Positions 42,303-54,162 of a stretch of DNA of 64,000 nucleotides are shown one piece after another. Both the position numbers and the translations under genes were made by a program. The stretch comes from Ridgeia piscesae. Lineage: Eukaryota > Annelida > Polychaeta > Sabellida > Siboglinidae. A model generated the notes under the pieces. The model had not been told where the DNA came from. It did no database searches and worked only from the letters and a program-made list of their open reading frames with translations. How positions within the stretch are numbered: the stretch's first letter is position 1; the number at the start of each line of letters is the position of its first letter. Location: the NCBI GenBank assembly GCA_025642075.2, contig JAODUO010000053.1, forward strand, positions 288,501 to 352,500, in the 5' to 3' direction.

Positions 42303-43445
42303 TGCTTTTTGTTAGTTTTCCAAGAACCGACAGATGGCAGCACGTACACATTCGAGTTGAGAATATTTTATAGATTAGTCGTTGGGTGTCAGCACTTGAA
42401 ATTAAATTGTACCCAACTCTGTGGTTGTACCCGAGCTAGTGTATTCTGGGTTACTGTAGCCTGCATATATTTGAAAGTGTTTTAGAGTGATACCGAAATC
42501 GAGTTACCACGTATGTAGGTATGTCTTACAATTCTATTTTGTGCATAAAATAGGCCCACCAAATGAAAGCAAACAATATGCACGAGTCCAGCCCTTCATA
42601 ATATATTAATTTTGTCCAGTGAGTGATTTTCCGGGACCCGGAAAGAGGTGACAGACCAACACAAGCAAATGTACGTATCGAGAGAACCAATGGATCCGAC
42701 AGGTGGCTTTGGCATATAAACTGTTTCTAGAGTAGACCGAGGTAGTCTATGGTCGATGTTGTTTTATGTTGTTTAATGCAATAGTAGATTCTATGCATCT
42801 CATGTTTCCATGCTTGCATTTCTCTTTAGTTTATGCTACCATGCATAATTGAATCACATATACAAAGGATGCAATTTTGATGCAAAACTCTTAAATGTAA
42901 ACCGTCACAGGCCCTAGCCTAAGGTGGAATCAGTCAGAACGATGCTTCCGGCTCCCCTGGCCACATCGTGAAATTTGATCAACTGTTACAACAAATTTGC
43001 GGTTTGTTTATGTATTTATTGTTGTAATAAATCTCCATAGATTGTTTATTTTTTGGTTTATTTGGTCTGTGCATATGCATAATAGCTCGTAATTCGACGA
43101 GGTTTAAGTAATATATAATATTATGTATTTTGGGAGACGAATGAGACATACTGTATGATACACCATGCAGTAGCGTGGATTCAGCCATTTTTCGATGACG
43201 TAGCTAAACGTGACGTCACCCATGAGAAAGTCGGCTAATAAATTTTACAAATTGTATTGGAAGTCAACAGAGTAAATCAAACGTATTTGAACGACGAAAG
43301 ATGCATATATCTGCAGTGTGCAACACACCCTTCTACGAATAACCGCCACTAGAATAGACACGTGACCATACGGAAATGACGTCATAGGTGCCCCTAGGGA
43401 ACGCATCGCAAAAGTTATCGTTAACAGAGATCAGTTGTTGCTAAA
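42303..43445. promoter_or_regulatory. Upstream region of the C8orf82-like gene with two consensus CRE sites
   Basis: TGACGTCA occurs in full at 43211-43218 and 43377-43384, with a related TGACGTAG at 43195-43202. The spacing and CpG content suggest a promoter, perhaps for the candidate exon at 43446 (plus) or an unseen minus-strand transcript. No other gene is visible in the interval. Confidence 0.45.
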
Positions 43446-43481
43446 ATGAAACAAGGAGAAGAAAACAAGGAACTATTAACA
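43446..43481 (+). CDS. Candidate short first coding exon (12 codons), unknown gene
   Basis: ATG followed by MKQGEENKELLT and a strong donor ACA|gtaagtac, 62 nt downstream of a CRE. This layout is typical of a first exon, but no partner exon with protein similarity is recognised downstream. Low confidence. Confidence 0.25.
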
Positions 43482-43889
43482 GTAAGTACAGTAGTTTAAG
43501 GGCCAAAGTACACATTAAACGTTTACGCTAATCTAGCTCAGAGATCCAGTAGGACATGTGGTGTATTTTTTGTATAAAGACAAGTATTAGCGATTGTTCG
43601 GCAGACATGGTCTGAGTTGATATTATTTGAAAGGATTGTCATATCGGCATCTGGTCGTTATTCGATAAGGTATGTACTGTACACACCCATGCAGCATAGA
43701 ACGAAGCTCCGGGGTCCACCAAAGCCCATCAAATTGCGTACACGAGCGCGGACGGCCATTAGTTGTAAACGTTGTAAATATACGTTGTAAACGACACCAT
43801 AACCTCGCCCTCTTTGCAGAAATGAATTATTGCCTCGCAATTAAACCATGGTAACACCACAGCCTCCTTTTCTGTCCCCCCCCCCCACC

Positions 43890-43971
43890 CCTCTGTCTGT
43901 CTGTCTGTCTGTCTGTCTGCCCGCCCGCCCGCCCGCCCGCCCGCCCGCCCGCCCGCCCGTCCGCCCGTCCG

Positions 43972-44007
<36 letters not shown>

Positions 44008-44008
44008 T
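43890..44008. repeat. Compound tetranucleotide repeat (CTGT)n(CCCG)n(CCTG)n
   Basis: Consecutive blocks of CTGT, CCCG (with CCGT interruptions) and CCTG, each related to the next by one or two base changes. Confidence 0.95.
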
Positions 44009-44340
44009 CGCTCTCTGGGGAACTAGAACAATTCAATGCAAACAATCCCACACATCTCCCTCCTTCTGTTAGGGAATTCAGCGTCGTCTTCGTCCTTCCT
44101 GAGAAACTGAAACAATTCAGCCCAAGCAACACCACAGCGTCGCCATGTCTGGCGATATTAAACAACATACCAGAGCCCGGCCCTCTTTTAGAAACCGACT
44201 CAACCCAGCACCACAACAGCCTCGCCGTATCTGGAAACGGTCACATCAGTACCACGGCCTCGCCCGATTTGGGGGACTGACACAACAATTCCAGCCACGT
44301 AATCCCACAGCCTCGCCCTGTCTGGGAACTTACAACTTGT
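44009..44340. repeat. Decayed tandem repeat (unit roughly 70 bp)
   Basis: Recurring words AACTGAAACAATTCAGCC / CTGACACAACAATTCCAGCC and CCACAGCCTCGCCCTGTCTGG / CCACAGCGTCGCCATGTCTGG, with related pieces back to about 43800. This looks like an old satellite, with no coding support. Confidence 0.6.
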
Positions 44341-46057
44341 GTGAGAGCGTACAAACAAAACTGCCCAGTAGTGATCCATCCAGAAACACCACCACAAACA
44401 CTGCACAGTTACTGTTCAAACACACGACTGTGTAACAACGGGAACTCCATAATAGATTCAGACCAGTGTACGTTCGACCCCTGGGGAAAGCATTCACTTC
44501 TACCCCCGAATGCTAAATTTACACGAAACTTGCCGTTTTAGTGGACACTTTAACGAATGTTATTAAGAAGTGCGCATTGTATTTTGTATGAAACGATGCT
44601 TATTGCTAACACCGATATCTACTTGATAGTGCAGGGTTCACGCGGTTAAATTATTAATGTAAGCAGCATTTGTGTTGATAACGTTGTGTAACGTCTAATT
44701 AACGATGTCTTATATTTTAATTGCTACCCCGTACTTTGTATAATGTGTTAGTTTTTTTAATCATGGCTTTATACACGCTTCCATATTGCATGAGTCGGCC
44801 ACATGTTTATGTAACTAGTACTCTATTTTGGTCCGGTTGTTCCACTACTTCGGTGACCTTTCTTGCTCTACCGTCATAAAAACCTCTGTGGCCGCGCCGC
44901 GTCTTTGGCACTGTCAATACCAGGCGACAACGAATCAGGGTCAAGTCAACATTTGGTGTGATCATGTACTGATACAAGCGATCTTAATGACATATTCCGT
45001 GTAAAGTGTTTACACTGATTGCGATTTACAACATACAATTACAGTCGAGCGACTCTCACAGCGATTAATAGCTTCGTGGAGCTTCATCCTGCATGGGCAG
45101 TGCGCTGGCATGTTGTATTCGGACCGACCTACATACGCCAGAGAAGAAAGTCTTGCCTGCGTACACTTATCAGGTTCCGCGGTGACATCATATTACTAGA
45201 AACGCTATAATAGCCATTGTTACCGGTAACTGCTTTGTTTCGTGATTCTACGGGGGTCGGAAATGGGCAGACGACCCTGGAGGGTTTGAGGAAGAACCAG
45301 ACCTTTGTTCGACTAGCAGAACGAGGCAATCGGATGTTGTGATACGTTTATTTTCAGTTGCTATTTACAATGTGCAATTGTCAGACAGCCGATCGGTCGG
45401 TGTCCCACCAACACACTGGCGCACTGTTGTCGCCAGCCGAACGCCAACTGTGATCGTTTAACCGCAACCACGAACGTATAATTTGCGAGTCGATAGTTCG
45501 TGTAGGATATCATCGACTGAAGACGATATCAGCTAGGCCTTGGGTAAGGGCTTGACGCCGTCGTGGTATGCGACAAAAACTGGCACTATAGTCTAGGAAC
45601 TGTGTCGACATCCCTCACTCGAGTTGTGTCATTCCGCCTACGCCGAGTTGGCTGTTCATCCGATGCGAGTTTTTCCATAATAATTACAGTGCACTTGCTC
45701 GGTCTCGTTAAAGGCAAAAAGTCCGATCGTTTTTATCGTGAAATCGTGACCGCACAAATGTATTACATTATAATGAACCATTTATAAATAATTTGAACGT
45801 TATCGGTTAATGAATGCCGGGCGTTGGCGGCGTTGTTCAACGCATTCAAGAACGTCTGTCGACAATTTGCAATACAAGTGAACATCGTTTATTGCCACTA
45901 AGAGTTCCGGGATCAGGTGATGTTGATAGGGCACGCACGTCTCGTCTGTCGTTTTACCATATTTTACCATTTTCATTCAAGATCCCCAACAACTCGAACG
46001 AGTTACGCAATATTTCGCATACCGGCGTAACTGCCACAGCAGAAACGTCCGTTATAT
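44341..46057. other. Intergenic, no recognised gene
   Basis: No exon with both splice sites and coding character, no RNA gene and no mobile element that I can support. Short frames here have ordinary intergenic composition. Confidence 0.5.
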
Positions 46058-46087
46058 GTTTTAGAGATTTTCCACCAAGCAAAACCC

Positions 46088-46174
46088 CATCTAGAAGGTG
46101 GGGACTATTATGCAGATAAGTTATTATTTTGAAAATAATAACTTATCTGCATAATAGTCCCCACCTTCTAGATG
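46088..46174. repeat. 87-bp near-perfect palindrome
   Basis: 43-bp arms (46088-46130 and 46132-46174) pair without mismatch around a single G. The arm begins CATCTAGAAGGTGGGGACTA. Weaker pairing continues outward over AGCAAAAaCcC to about 46060 and 46198, so the whole structure spans about 140 bp and ends at an AT tract. Confidence 0.95.
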
Positions 46175-46195
46175 AGTTTTTGCTGGGTGAAAACT

Positions 46196-46457
<262 letters not shown>

Positions 46458-46891
46458 CACCCAGCAACTTACAGTATACAAAGTTTTCAGATGGAAACGG
46501 TCAGATTAAACTGAGAACGGTAAAATTTCGTGATGGTTCTTTAAAACACAATTGTGTTGCGAAAATTTTATAACAGAGTCATTGTTGTATTACGTAATAC
46601 TATGCTTACACTATTTGTTGTTCGCTTGAGAGCTTTGTTCCCGCACGTGAACCTTGTTCTGACTAGTAGCGACGTCCGGCAAGTCAAGACCGTCTCGAGG
46701 TAATGGGGTGGTTCCGGGGAAATTGCTCTGCTCCTTGCCAACGAACTGATTTGTGCTGGGAAAACGCTTTTGCATCTTATATGTCATTTTATCGATAACA
46801 CGACTGATGACAAAGTAACATAGATTGGTCGAAGGTCCTGTACAAAATGCTGCAGACAATATTTTTGATTCAAGAACATTAGAAGCTAAAA

Positions 46892-46892
<1 letters not shown>

Positions 46893-46972
<80 letters not shown>
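46893..46972. repeat. (AT)n microsatellite just after a stop codon
   Basis: About 40 AT dinucleotides ending 12 nt from the stop codon (46985-46987) of the Cys/His-rich gene, so it would lie in that gene's 3' UTR. Confidence 0.95.
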
Positions 46973-46974
<2 letters not shown>

Positions 46975-46984
46975 CAGTTGAACG

Positions 46985-47699
46985 CTACACGTAGAATTCG
47001 ACACAGCCGTTCTCTTCACATGTCCGCGCCGCGGCGCTGTAGTCGACTTCGTGGGGGTTCGTCGTGTGGCTACCATGGTAACAGAGACCAGTCATGTACG
47101 AGTTGACGTTCTCGTCGTAGAAAAACATCTTGTTGAGTCTAAAGTCCGCATCGCACGCCGAGCAGTGAAACGTCGCCCCGTGCATGTTCTCCCCCACTTT
47201 CCTCACGCGCCCGTTCGGGTGGCGTTGCGTGCAGTTCGTCTTTTGCGTCGGATCATAATTCCGGTGACACCGGACGCAGTGCAAATGTCTGACGGGCGGG
47301 AAACTGGCGCGCGGGAAGAGTATGCTGAGCGCGACGATGGAGTTGGTGTCGCGTTTGTCCAGCCGCCGCTCGATCAAGTCCTTCACCTCCTCCGCGTGCA
47401 TGCTGTCGAGCAGCTCCGTCAACCGGACGTACTCGTTACTGATGTGCGAGCACGTGATGAGCGACTTCCGGTGCGCGCCGTTGTCGAGCATGCGCATGCC
47501 GGAGCGGTCGAGGCTGGTGTCGAGGCTCTCGACCTCCGAGAGGCCGTCGCTGCGGCCCGCCTCGTCCCCGGTCGTGCTGCTGCGGGGAAACTCCTCGATA
47601 CTTGAGCTGGCCGTCGATAGGTCCTCGGAGTAGTCGCCCGACACGGCGTGGCGGTGACGGCACCCGGTGGTGCGTGGTCATCCTCGTGGCCGTCTGAAA
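46985..47699 (-). CDS. Terminal exon of an unrecognised Cys/His-rich (probable zinc-binding) protein
   Basis: The open frame from about 47672 to the stop at 46985 encodes a Ser/acid-rich region (SGDYSEDLSTASSSIEEF), then a helical block (SNEYVRLTELLDSMHAEEVK, DLIERRLDKRDTNSIVALSI) and a C-terminal module: HCVRCHRNYD, C-x4-H, FHCSACDADF, GLCYHGSH and CEENGC. This spacing of Cys and His pairs suggests zinc binding. I do not recognise a named family. An acceptor (ttgtttcag) lies at 47700, but no ATG is in this frame upstream and a TGA occurs near 47680. Another frame of the same stretch, GHEDDHAPPGAVTATP, fits better after an upstream exon, implying a one-base discrepancy near 47648-47655. The exon is much more GC- and CpG-rich than its flanks. 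Confidence 0.7.
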
Positions 47700-48105
<406 letters not shown>

Positions 48106-48761
48106 TACGTATTGGGTGATTATTTGCACCACTACTCAGGTGGACAATTCCGCTACCACCCACAAGTGCAAGGCGTATTTGTTGTTTCGCCGTGCGTGAT
48201 GATAACAGAGACAGTCAGACATGTAACAACACAGTTTCGGAAATGCTGAATATTTCCGGAATTCGTTGTCTTCCGCGCAACAAATAAGCGTAACGTTCGT
48301 CATATCGTTGGCCTGTCACTTGATCTCGTGGAATTCAGAACACAATGGTCAATGTAATCTTAAGGCACCTGGTTGCTCTCTCTGGGGTTGTATCCGCGTA
48401 GAAGAAGTCGCAGGCGTGACGTGGGTGGTCACACGATGACGAGTAAAATAATTGAACAGTCTTGTTACAACACGCGATCTGTTATTCATTATGGCTGCCG
48501 GCGCTCCTGGTGCGTGAGGTACACGCGCCCACCGTACACCCTGTTGACACATCCTGTACCCCGTGGTGTGGGTGGGTTGTATCCCACTATACCCGGCTAC
48601 CAGCTTGCGTTGTGACTAGTAACATTTTCCTTGTGGTATTCGTTGTTATGACGCCACATAATGGAGTCAGTTAGCCGTAAGTTAATCGGTGCTTGCCCGA
48701 GGGTTTAATATTCAGAAGCGCCATTGGAGCAAAACAAGCGGTGATAAACAAGTGAAAACAG

Positions 48762-48794
48762 GTGTGTGTGTGTGTGTGTGTGTGTGCGTGCTGC

Positions 48795-48851
<57 letters not shown>

Positions 48852-49340
48852 GTGTGTGTGCGTGTGTGTGTTTGTGCGTGTGTGTGCGTGTGAGTGCGTG
48901 CGTGCGTGCGCATGTGTGTGTGTTTGTTTGTTTGTGTTTGTGCGTGTGTGAGTGCGTGCGTGCGCGGGCGTGTGTGCGTGTTTGTGTTTGTGTTTGTGTG
49001 TGTGTGTGGTGCGTGCGTGCGTGGCGTGTTGTGGGGTTTCGTGTTGTGCTGCTAGTGCGTGCGGGGTGCTTGTGTGTTGTTTGTGTGTGTGTGTTGTGTT
49101 GTGTTGTGTTTGTGTTTGTGTTTGTGTTTGTGTTTGTGTTTGTGTTTGTGTTTGTGTTTGTGTTTGTGTTTGTGTTTGTGTTTGTGTTTGTGTGCGTTTG
49201 CGTTTGCGTGTGCGTGTGCGTGTGCGTGCGTGTTGTGCTGTGTGTGCGTGTGCGTGTGCGTGTGCGTGTGCGTGTGCGTGTGCGCGTGCGTGTGCGCGTG
49301 CGTGCGTGTGAGTGTGCGTGTGTGCGTGCGTGCGCAGGCG
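48762..49340. repeat. Compound GT-rich block with hexamer arrays
   Basis: (TG)n, then mixed GTGC/TTTG, then a clean (TTTGTG)n hexamer array at about 49108-49193, then (GTGTGC)n at about 49204-49300. Each block differs from its neighbour by single-base changes per period. No coding meaning. Confidence 0.9.
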
Positions 49341-50559
49341 TGTTATTAAATGTAAGGCTTTGTAAAGGTTTTAAGTTGCGCTGATCTAGTTTCGTTTCAA
49401 ACCTATGCGCCCATGGCAAACGTGTTCATCCCAAGATAAGATAAGTTGATATGTTTTAGATGTGCCAATAAATCCTCTGTTCTGGTAAACATTCGTCCTG
49501 CTCTAATCGGCATAAACAATGAGTTTTCGTGTAACAAACGCGGCAGACAAGAGACTTGTGCACTGTATAACAAATGTAATTATACACGCAGTCGTTCGTT
49601 TTATGGATTCAATCCAGAAAGACCCAATTCATAAGGACATGTGGGCTTATTTATCAAACCATTCAACGTGTAATTCCTGACACACGTTCCTATTCATCCG
49701 GGTTGGAGTTAGTTACCCGGCCCCTTGCGGGAATAATCGCCGATACAAATGTCTACATATTCCAATGTGGTGCTCAAAGGCAGCGTCACAGGCCGGCGAT
49801 GTCACTTGATTACTTCTCGCTGACATCTACCTGGCTTGAATGGTCCAGGAAGGGGCAGTTCAGTCAACCGTGACAGCGTTCACATCCTATTGTCATTCCA
49901 CGCAGTCAGTCTCAACATAATTCAAACTTTTTTTAGCGGCGAAGCCAATTCCGCGTAGTCGCTAATGAAACGCAGGCCTTAGTCCAAACATGCCACGCAT
50001 GCCTATCCTCAGAATGTTTGCCCAGGGACAATGCATCTCCGTAGACAGGCTGTTGGTCTCGCTTACCCGTGCATTACGTGTAACACAGGAGCACGTAAAT
50101 ACATCTAAACAGACATCCACTCACGCGGAACATATTCAGACCCAAACTTGCTGGGAATGCCTTTCTGGGTAGATCATTACGCTTGCAAACGAACGTACGC
50201 CATCAACAACCGATACCCACCTATTGGCCAGCGACGCGGTCGTTTGCGCGTTAACCATGGCATAACGTGCCGCGCGTTAATTGTATACAGCTACGTGATA
50301 TGTCCATACATCATTCGCTAGCAGACAGGGCACAGCGGGTCATCTGTAGCACCCCAGAGAGAGCCGTAGCTAGAGTTCGCGACCGTATTGCCCACAAAAC
50401 AGGTGCCATACGTTAACCCATTATCATAAATAATGTAATACAGCTCGCCGTAGAACACCTATCATCAGCTACATCACCATAACGACTTCACCCTGTCGTT
50501 GTTATTCTCCTCCCTGGTCCTCTCGTAAGGGTCAGTACAAATAATACTGCTGGGTCATT
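49341..50559. other. No recognised feature
   Basis: Unique-looking DNA without supported exons, RNAs or repeats. Confidence 0.5.
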
Positions 50560-50609
50560 CTGTTCATCCCTTCTTCCCACAGCGCTCTGTCTGTAACCGC
50601 CTCTCTCAA

Positions 50610-51632
50610 TCTCATGTCCTCCCTGGTCTGTTCATGTCTCTCAGTCTCATGTCCTCCCTGATCTGTTCATGTCTCTCCATCTCATGTCCTCCCTGATCTG
50701 TTCATGTCTCTCCATTTCATGTCCTCTCTGATCTGTTCATGTCTCTCCATCTCATGTCCTCCCTGATCTGTTCACGTCTCTCCATCTCATGTCCTCTATG
50801 ATCTGTTCATGTCTCTCCATCTCATGTCCTCTCTGATCTGTTCATGTCTCTCCATCTCATGTCCTCCCTGATCTGTTCATGTCTCTCTCATCTCATGTCC
50901 TCTCTGATCTGTTCATGTCTCTCCATCTCATGTCCTCCCTGATCTGTTCATGTCTCTCCATTTCATGTCCACCCTGATCTGTTCATGTCTCTCCATCTCA
51001 TGTCCTCCCTGATCTGTTCATGTCTCTCCATCTCATGTCCTCCCTGATCTGTTCATGTCTCTCCATCTCATGTCCTCTCTGATCTGTTCATGTCTCTCCA
51101 TCTCATGTCCTCTCTGATCTGTTCATGTCTCTCCATCTCATGTCCTCCCTGATCTGTTCATGTCTCTCCATCTCATGTCCTCCCTGATCTGTTCATGTCT
51201 CTCCATCTCATGTCCTCTCTGATCTGTTCATGTCTCTCCATCTCATGTCCTCCCTGATCTGTTCATGTCTCTCTCCATCTCATGTCCTCCCTGATCTGTT
51301 CACGTCTCTCCATCTAATGTCCTCCCTGATCTGTTCACGTCTCTCCATCTAATGTCCTCCCTGATCTGTTCACGTCTCTCCATCTAATGTCCTCTCTGAT
51401 CTATTCATGTCTCTCTCCATCTCATGTCCTCTCTGATCTATTCATGTCTCTCCATCTCATGTCCTCCCTTATCTGTTCATGTCTCTCCATCTCATGTCCT
51501 CCCTGATCTGTTCATGTCTCTCCATCTCATGTCCTCCCTTATCTGTTCATGTATCTCCATCTCATGTCCTCTCTGATCTGTTCATGTCTCTCCATCTCAT
51601 GTCCTTTCTGATCTGTTCATGTCTCTCCTCAC
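50610..51632. repeat. 35-bp pyrimidine-rich minisatellite (about 29 copies)
   Basis: The unit contains CTGATCTGTTCATGTCTCTC and CATCTCATGTCCTCC. Most variation is C/T transitions (CCCTG/CTCTG) plus a few 2-bp CT insertions. It is strongly strand-asymmetric, with the plus strand almost G-poor. Confidence 0.95.
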
Positions 51633-51772
51633 CCAGTCCTCCCATCTCAATTGTGGCCTTCCCTTTCTTTTCTGACATCTTTCCCAATTTTCCTGCTTCC
51701 TATCCACGTAACCTGCTCATCGCATCCGACTTCTCACCGAAACTCCTAAGCTACTTTGCACGTCATTTCTGA

Positions 51773-52440
51773 CCTTAGATCATTCATCATTCTTCTCTCT
51801 ACCCTCTTTGTTTATGTTACCCTTCGCACCCAGTTGTTCTGACAAACTTGCAGGTCATGTTGTTGTTGCTGTGTCAATGCCACGGTCCCCAGACCATGTA
51901 GTCACGACTCTGTCATCATGAGTATATTTAGCCACGCCACGGGCAGGTGGAAATGGGATGTTTCGGCTAAGTTCCGTGCATGGTCAGTGATGCTACACAG
52001 ATATGATCGCTATGTTCCTATTTGTCTACGAAGACCACGATAGAATGTGGTGAATTAGCGATTCTTCGCACCAAAGGCCCAACGAACACTCGCCACTCCC
52101 TCGCTTTGTTGGCGAACGGAGATCTACCGATTACAAGAGATAGCTGGGCGATTATAAGAGTTTCACCTCTGTAATCGGCCAATCTGTAATGACGGTAATT
52201 ATCTCCGTCTTCACAAAAAGGTCAAACGTACCGATTGACCTCTTCGTGTGACGACCACCCTGGAAAAAACGAACACCCTGTTGTGTGTTTGATGAATACG
52301 ACGTTACTCAATCACGTGGTATACGCATATTCCCCCAGTTTTTGGTTGTATCCACAGTAACATTTTATGATACGAACCTTCGCACTGTTTTAATTTTACG
52401 ATAATTTCCCATATAAACAATATAATCTGTTGAAGCTGCT
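51773..52440. other. No recognised feature
   Basis: No supported gene or element. Confidence 0.5.
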
Positions 52441-52442
52441 CT

Positions 52443-52443
52443 A

Positions 52444-52498
<55 letters not shown>
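52443..52498. repeat. (AT)n microsatellite
   Basis: About 27 AT dinucleotides. Confidence 0.95.
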
Positions 52499-52500
<2 letters not shown>

Positions 52501-53667
52501 TATTTTACTATATATATTATCTAATAGACTAGATAATTGATTTTTATCTTCACCATCTTTTCAACAAATATTTTTCTTTGGAATCGGTGTTGTTGATCGT
52601 ACGAGTTGATGGATATCGAATGAACAGAACCTTGCTTGACCCTGGAACGACATTTTCTTGAAAACGTTTTATGCATGACACGAGCGCAATTCTTCTTTGA
52701 ACAATTTCTTATCTGATGTTTGTGAATTAAATCGGCTCTTGTCTGACCGCCCGGATTGCATAGCTGTCCAATTTCTATGGGAAACTAGTTAACATGCAGT
52801 TGCTTGCTCGACAGGTGTCCTTTTGATGACATATTAACAAAGTCTTAGTACATCACAAACTGTGCAAAACTCCGGGTATCTGTAGACATTTTGTTCGGTA
52901 TTTGAACAAACACAAACGTTCAATCGGGGCACTCTAGTGGATAATTGAAACATGTAAATGTATTAAGTACTTGTGTTCCGTGACGCGAATAACTTAATCA
53001 AAAGACTGACATGTAAAAGCAACACAACAACGACGTTTGAATTCGGGACCACCCACAATGAATTACCATTTGGTGTTAAGAATATGGCTTCCACCATACC
53101 GTCTGGGTGTTTATTAAATCAACAGTTGCTTTTGTGAATTAGAGTAGTTGTTGTAACTTAATCGGGCGGAAACATGTGTCTATAACGTATGCGGGTGGGT
53201 ACATTCTCTAGAAATGTCATTAGCAATTCTAAACGTCATTAAGAACTGTAAGTTTCGTGGTTTGTGGTCAACATGTGAGATTGGTTTATCAGTTTAACCT
53301 CGAAAGTGATAGGGGTCATGCTTACTGTCAAGACCATTAATTAAAGTCCAAAAACGGCAGCACCGCCATTATCTGGTTTGAACCTGTGGCATAAGGGTCT
53401 ACTGTATAACGAATAATAACAATGTCCGCTAGACCCTTCAAATGATCCGGTATCTTAAGCCACGTAAGAGGGCTAAAGTTTTGTAATTGTGTAACACATA
53501 AGTTGCACAGAAAATATACTATTAGTTTTTTTTAAACTATAGCGGGTCCCACTGTTCTGTTACCTCAAAACAACTGAGGGCAAAATTCGAGATAAATGTG
53601 CTTTCCTATAATATTACCCTCAGTGTCATTTCATATACGATGCTATATTGATGTTATTGTGTATATT

Positions 53668-53669
<2 letters not shown>

Positions 53670-53758
<89 letters not shown>
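53670..53758. repeat. (AT)n microsatellite
   Basis: About 41 AT dinucleotides, uninterrupted. Confidence 0.95.
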
Positions 53759-53761
<3 letters not shown>

Positions 53762-54096
53762 ATCAATTAAGCAATCGAATTGTCAATCAACATAGGTTCA
53801 TGTACACATGGTGTCGGCTTAGTACAGTTTTAAATATGAAAATATCCATGCTAAGGTCATCCTGATGACATGATATCAATCACCCAGTCCAAATGAATAA
53901 TTTCACAGTTGTGTATCAGTTTGGCTATGTATGAGGTTACATTTGAGTTTTATCTTTGATTGCCTGCATTTGTAAGTCATGACAAATTAGTAAAATTATT
54001 AACTAAATACTGTTGTATTGATAATACGAAATAAAAATCCTATCTATTTAATAAAACTTGTAAGAATATAATATAAAATATAAGTAATCTATGTGC

Positions 54097-54099
<3 letters not shown>

Positions 54100-54161
<62 letters not shown>

Positions 54162-54162
54162 C
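54100..54162. repeat. (AT)n microsatellite
   Basis: About 30 AT dinucleotides. Confidence 0.95.

Noticed and set aside
47051..47605. 184-codon plus-strand frame opposite the Cys/His-rich exon
   Set aside because: Antisense shadow of a GC-rich coding exon; the minus strand has the organised Cys/His pairs and the stop and acceptor.
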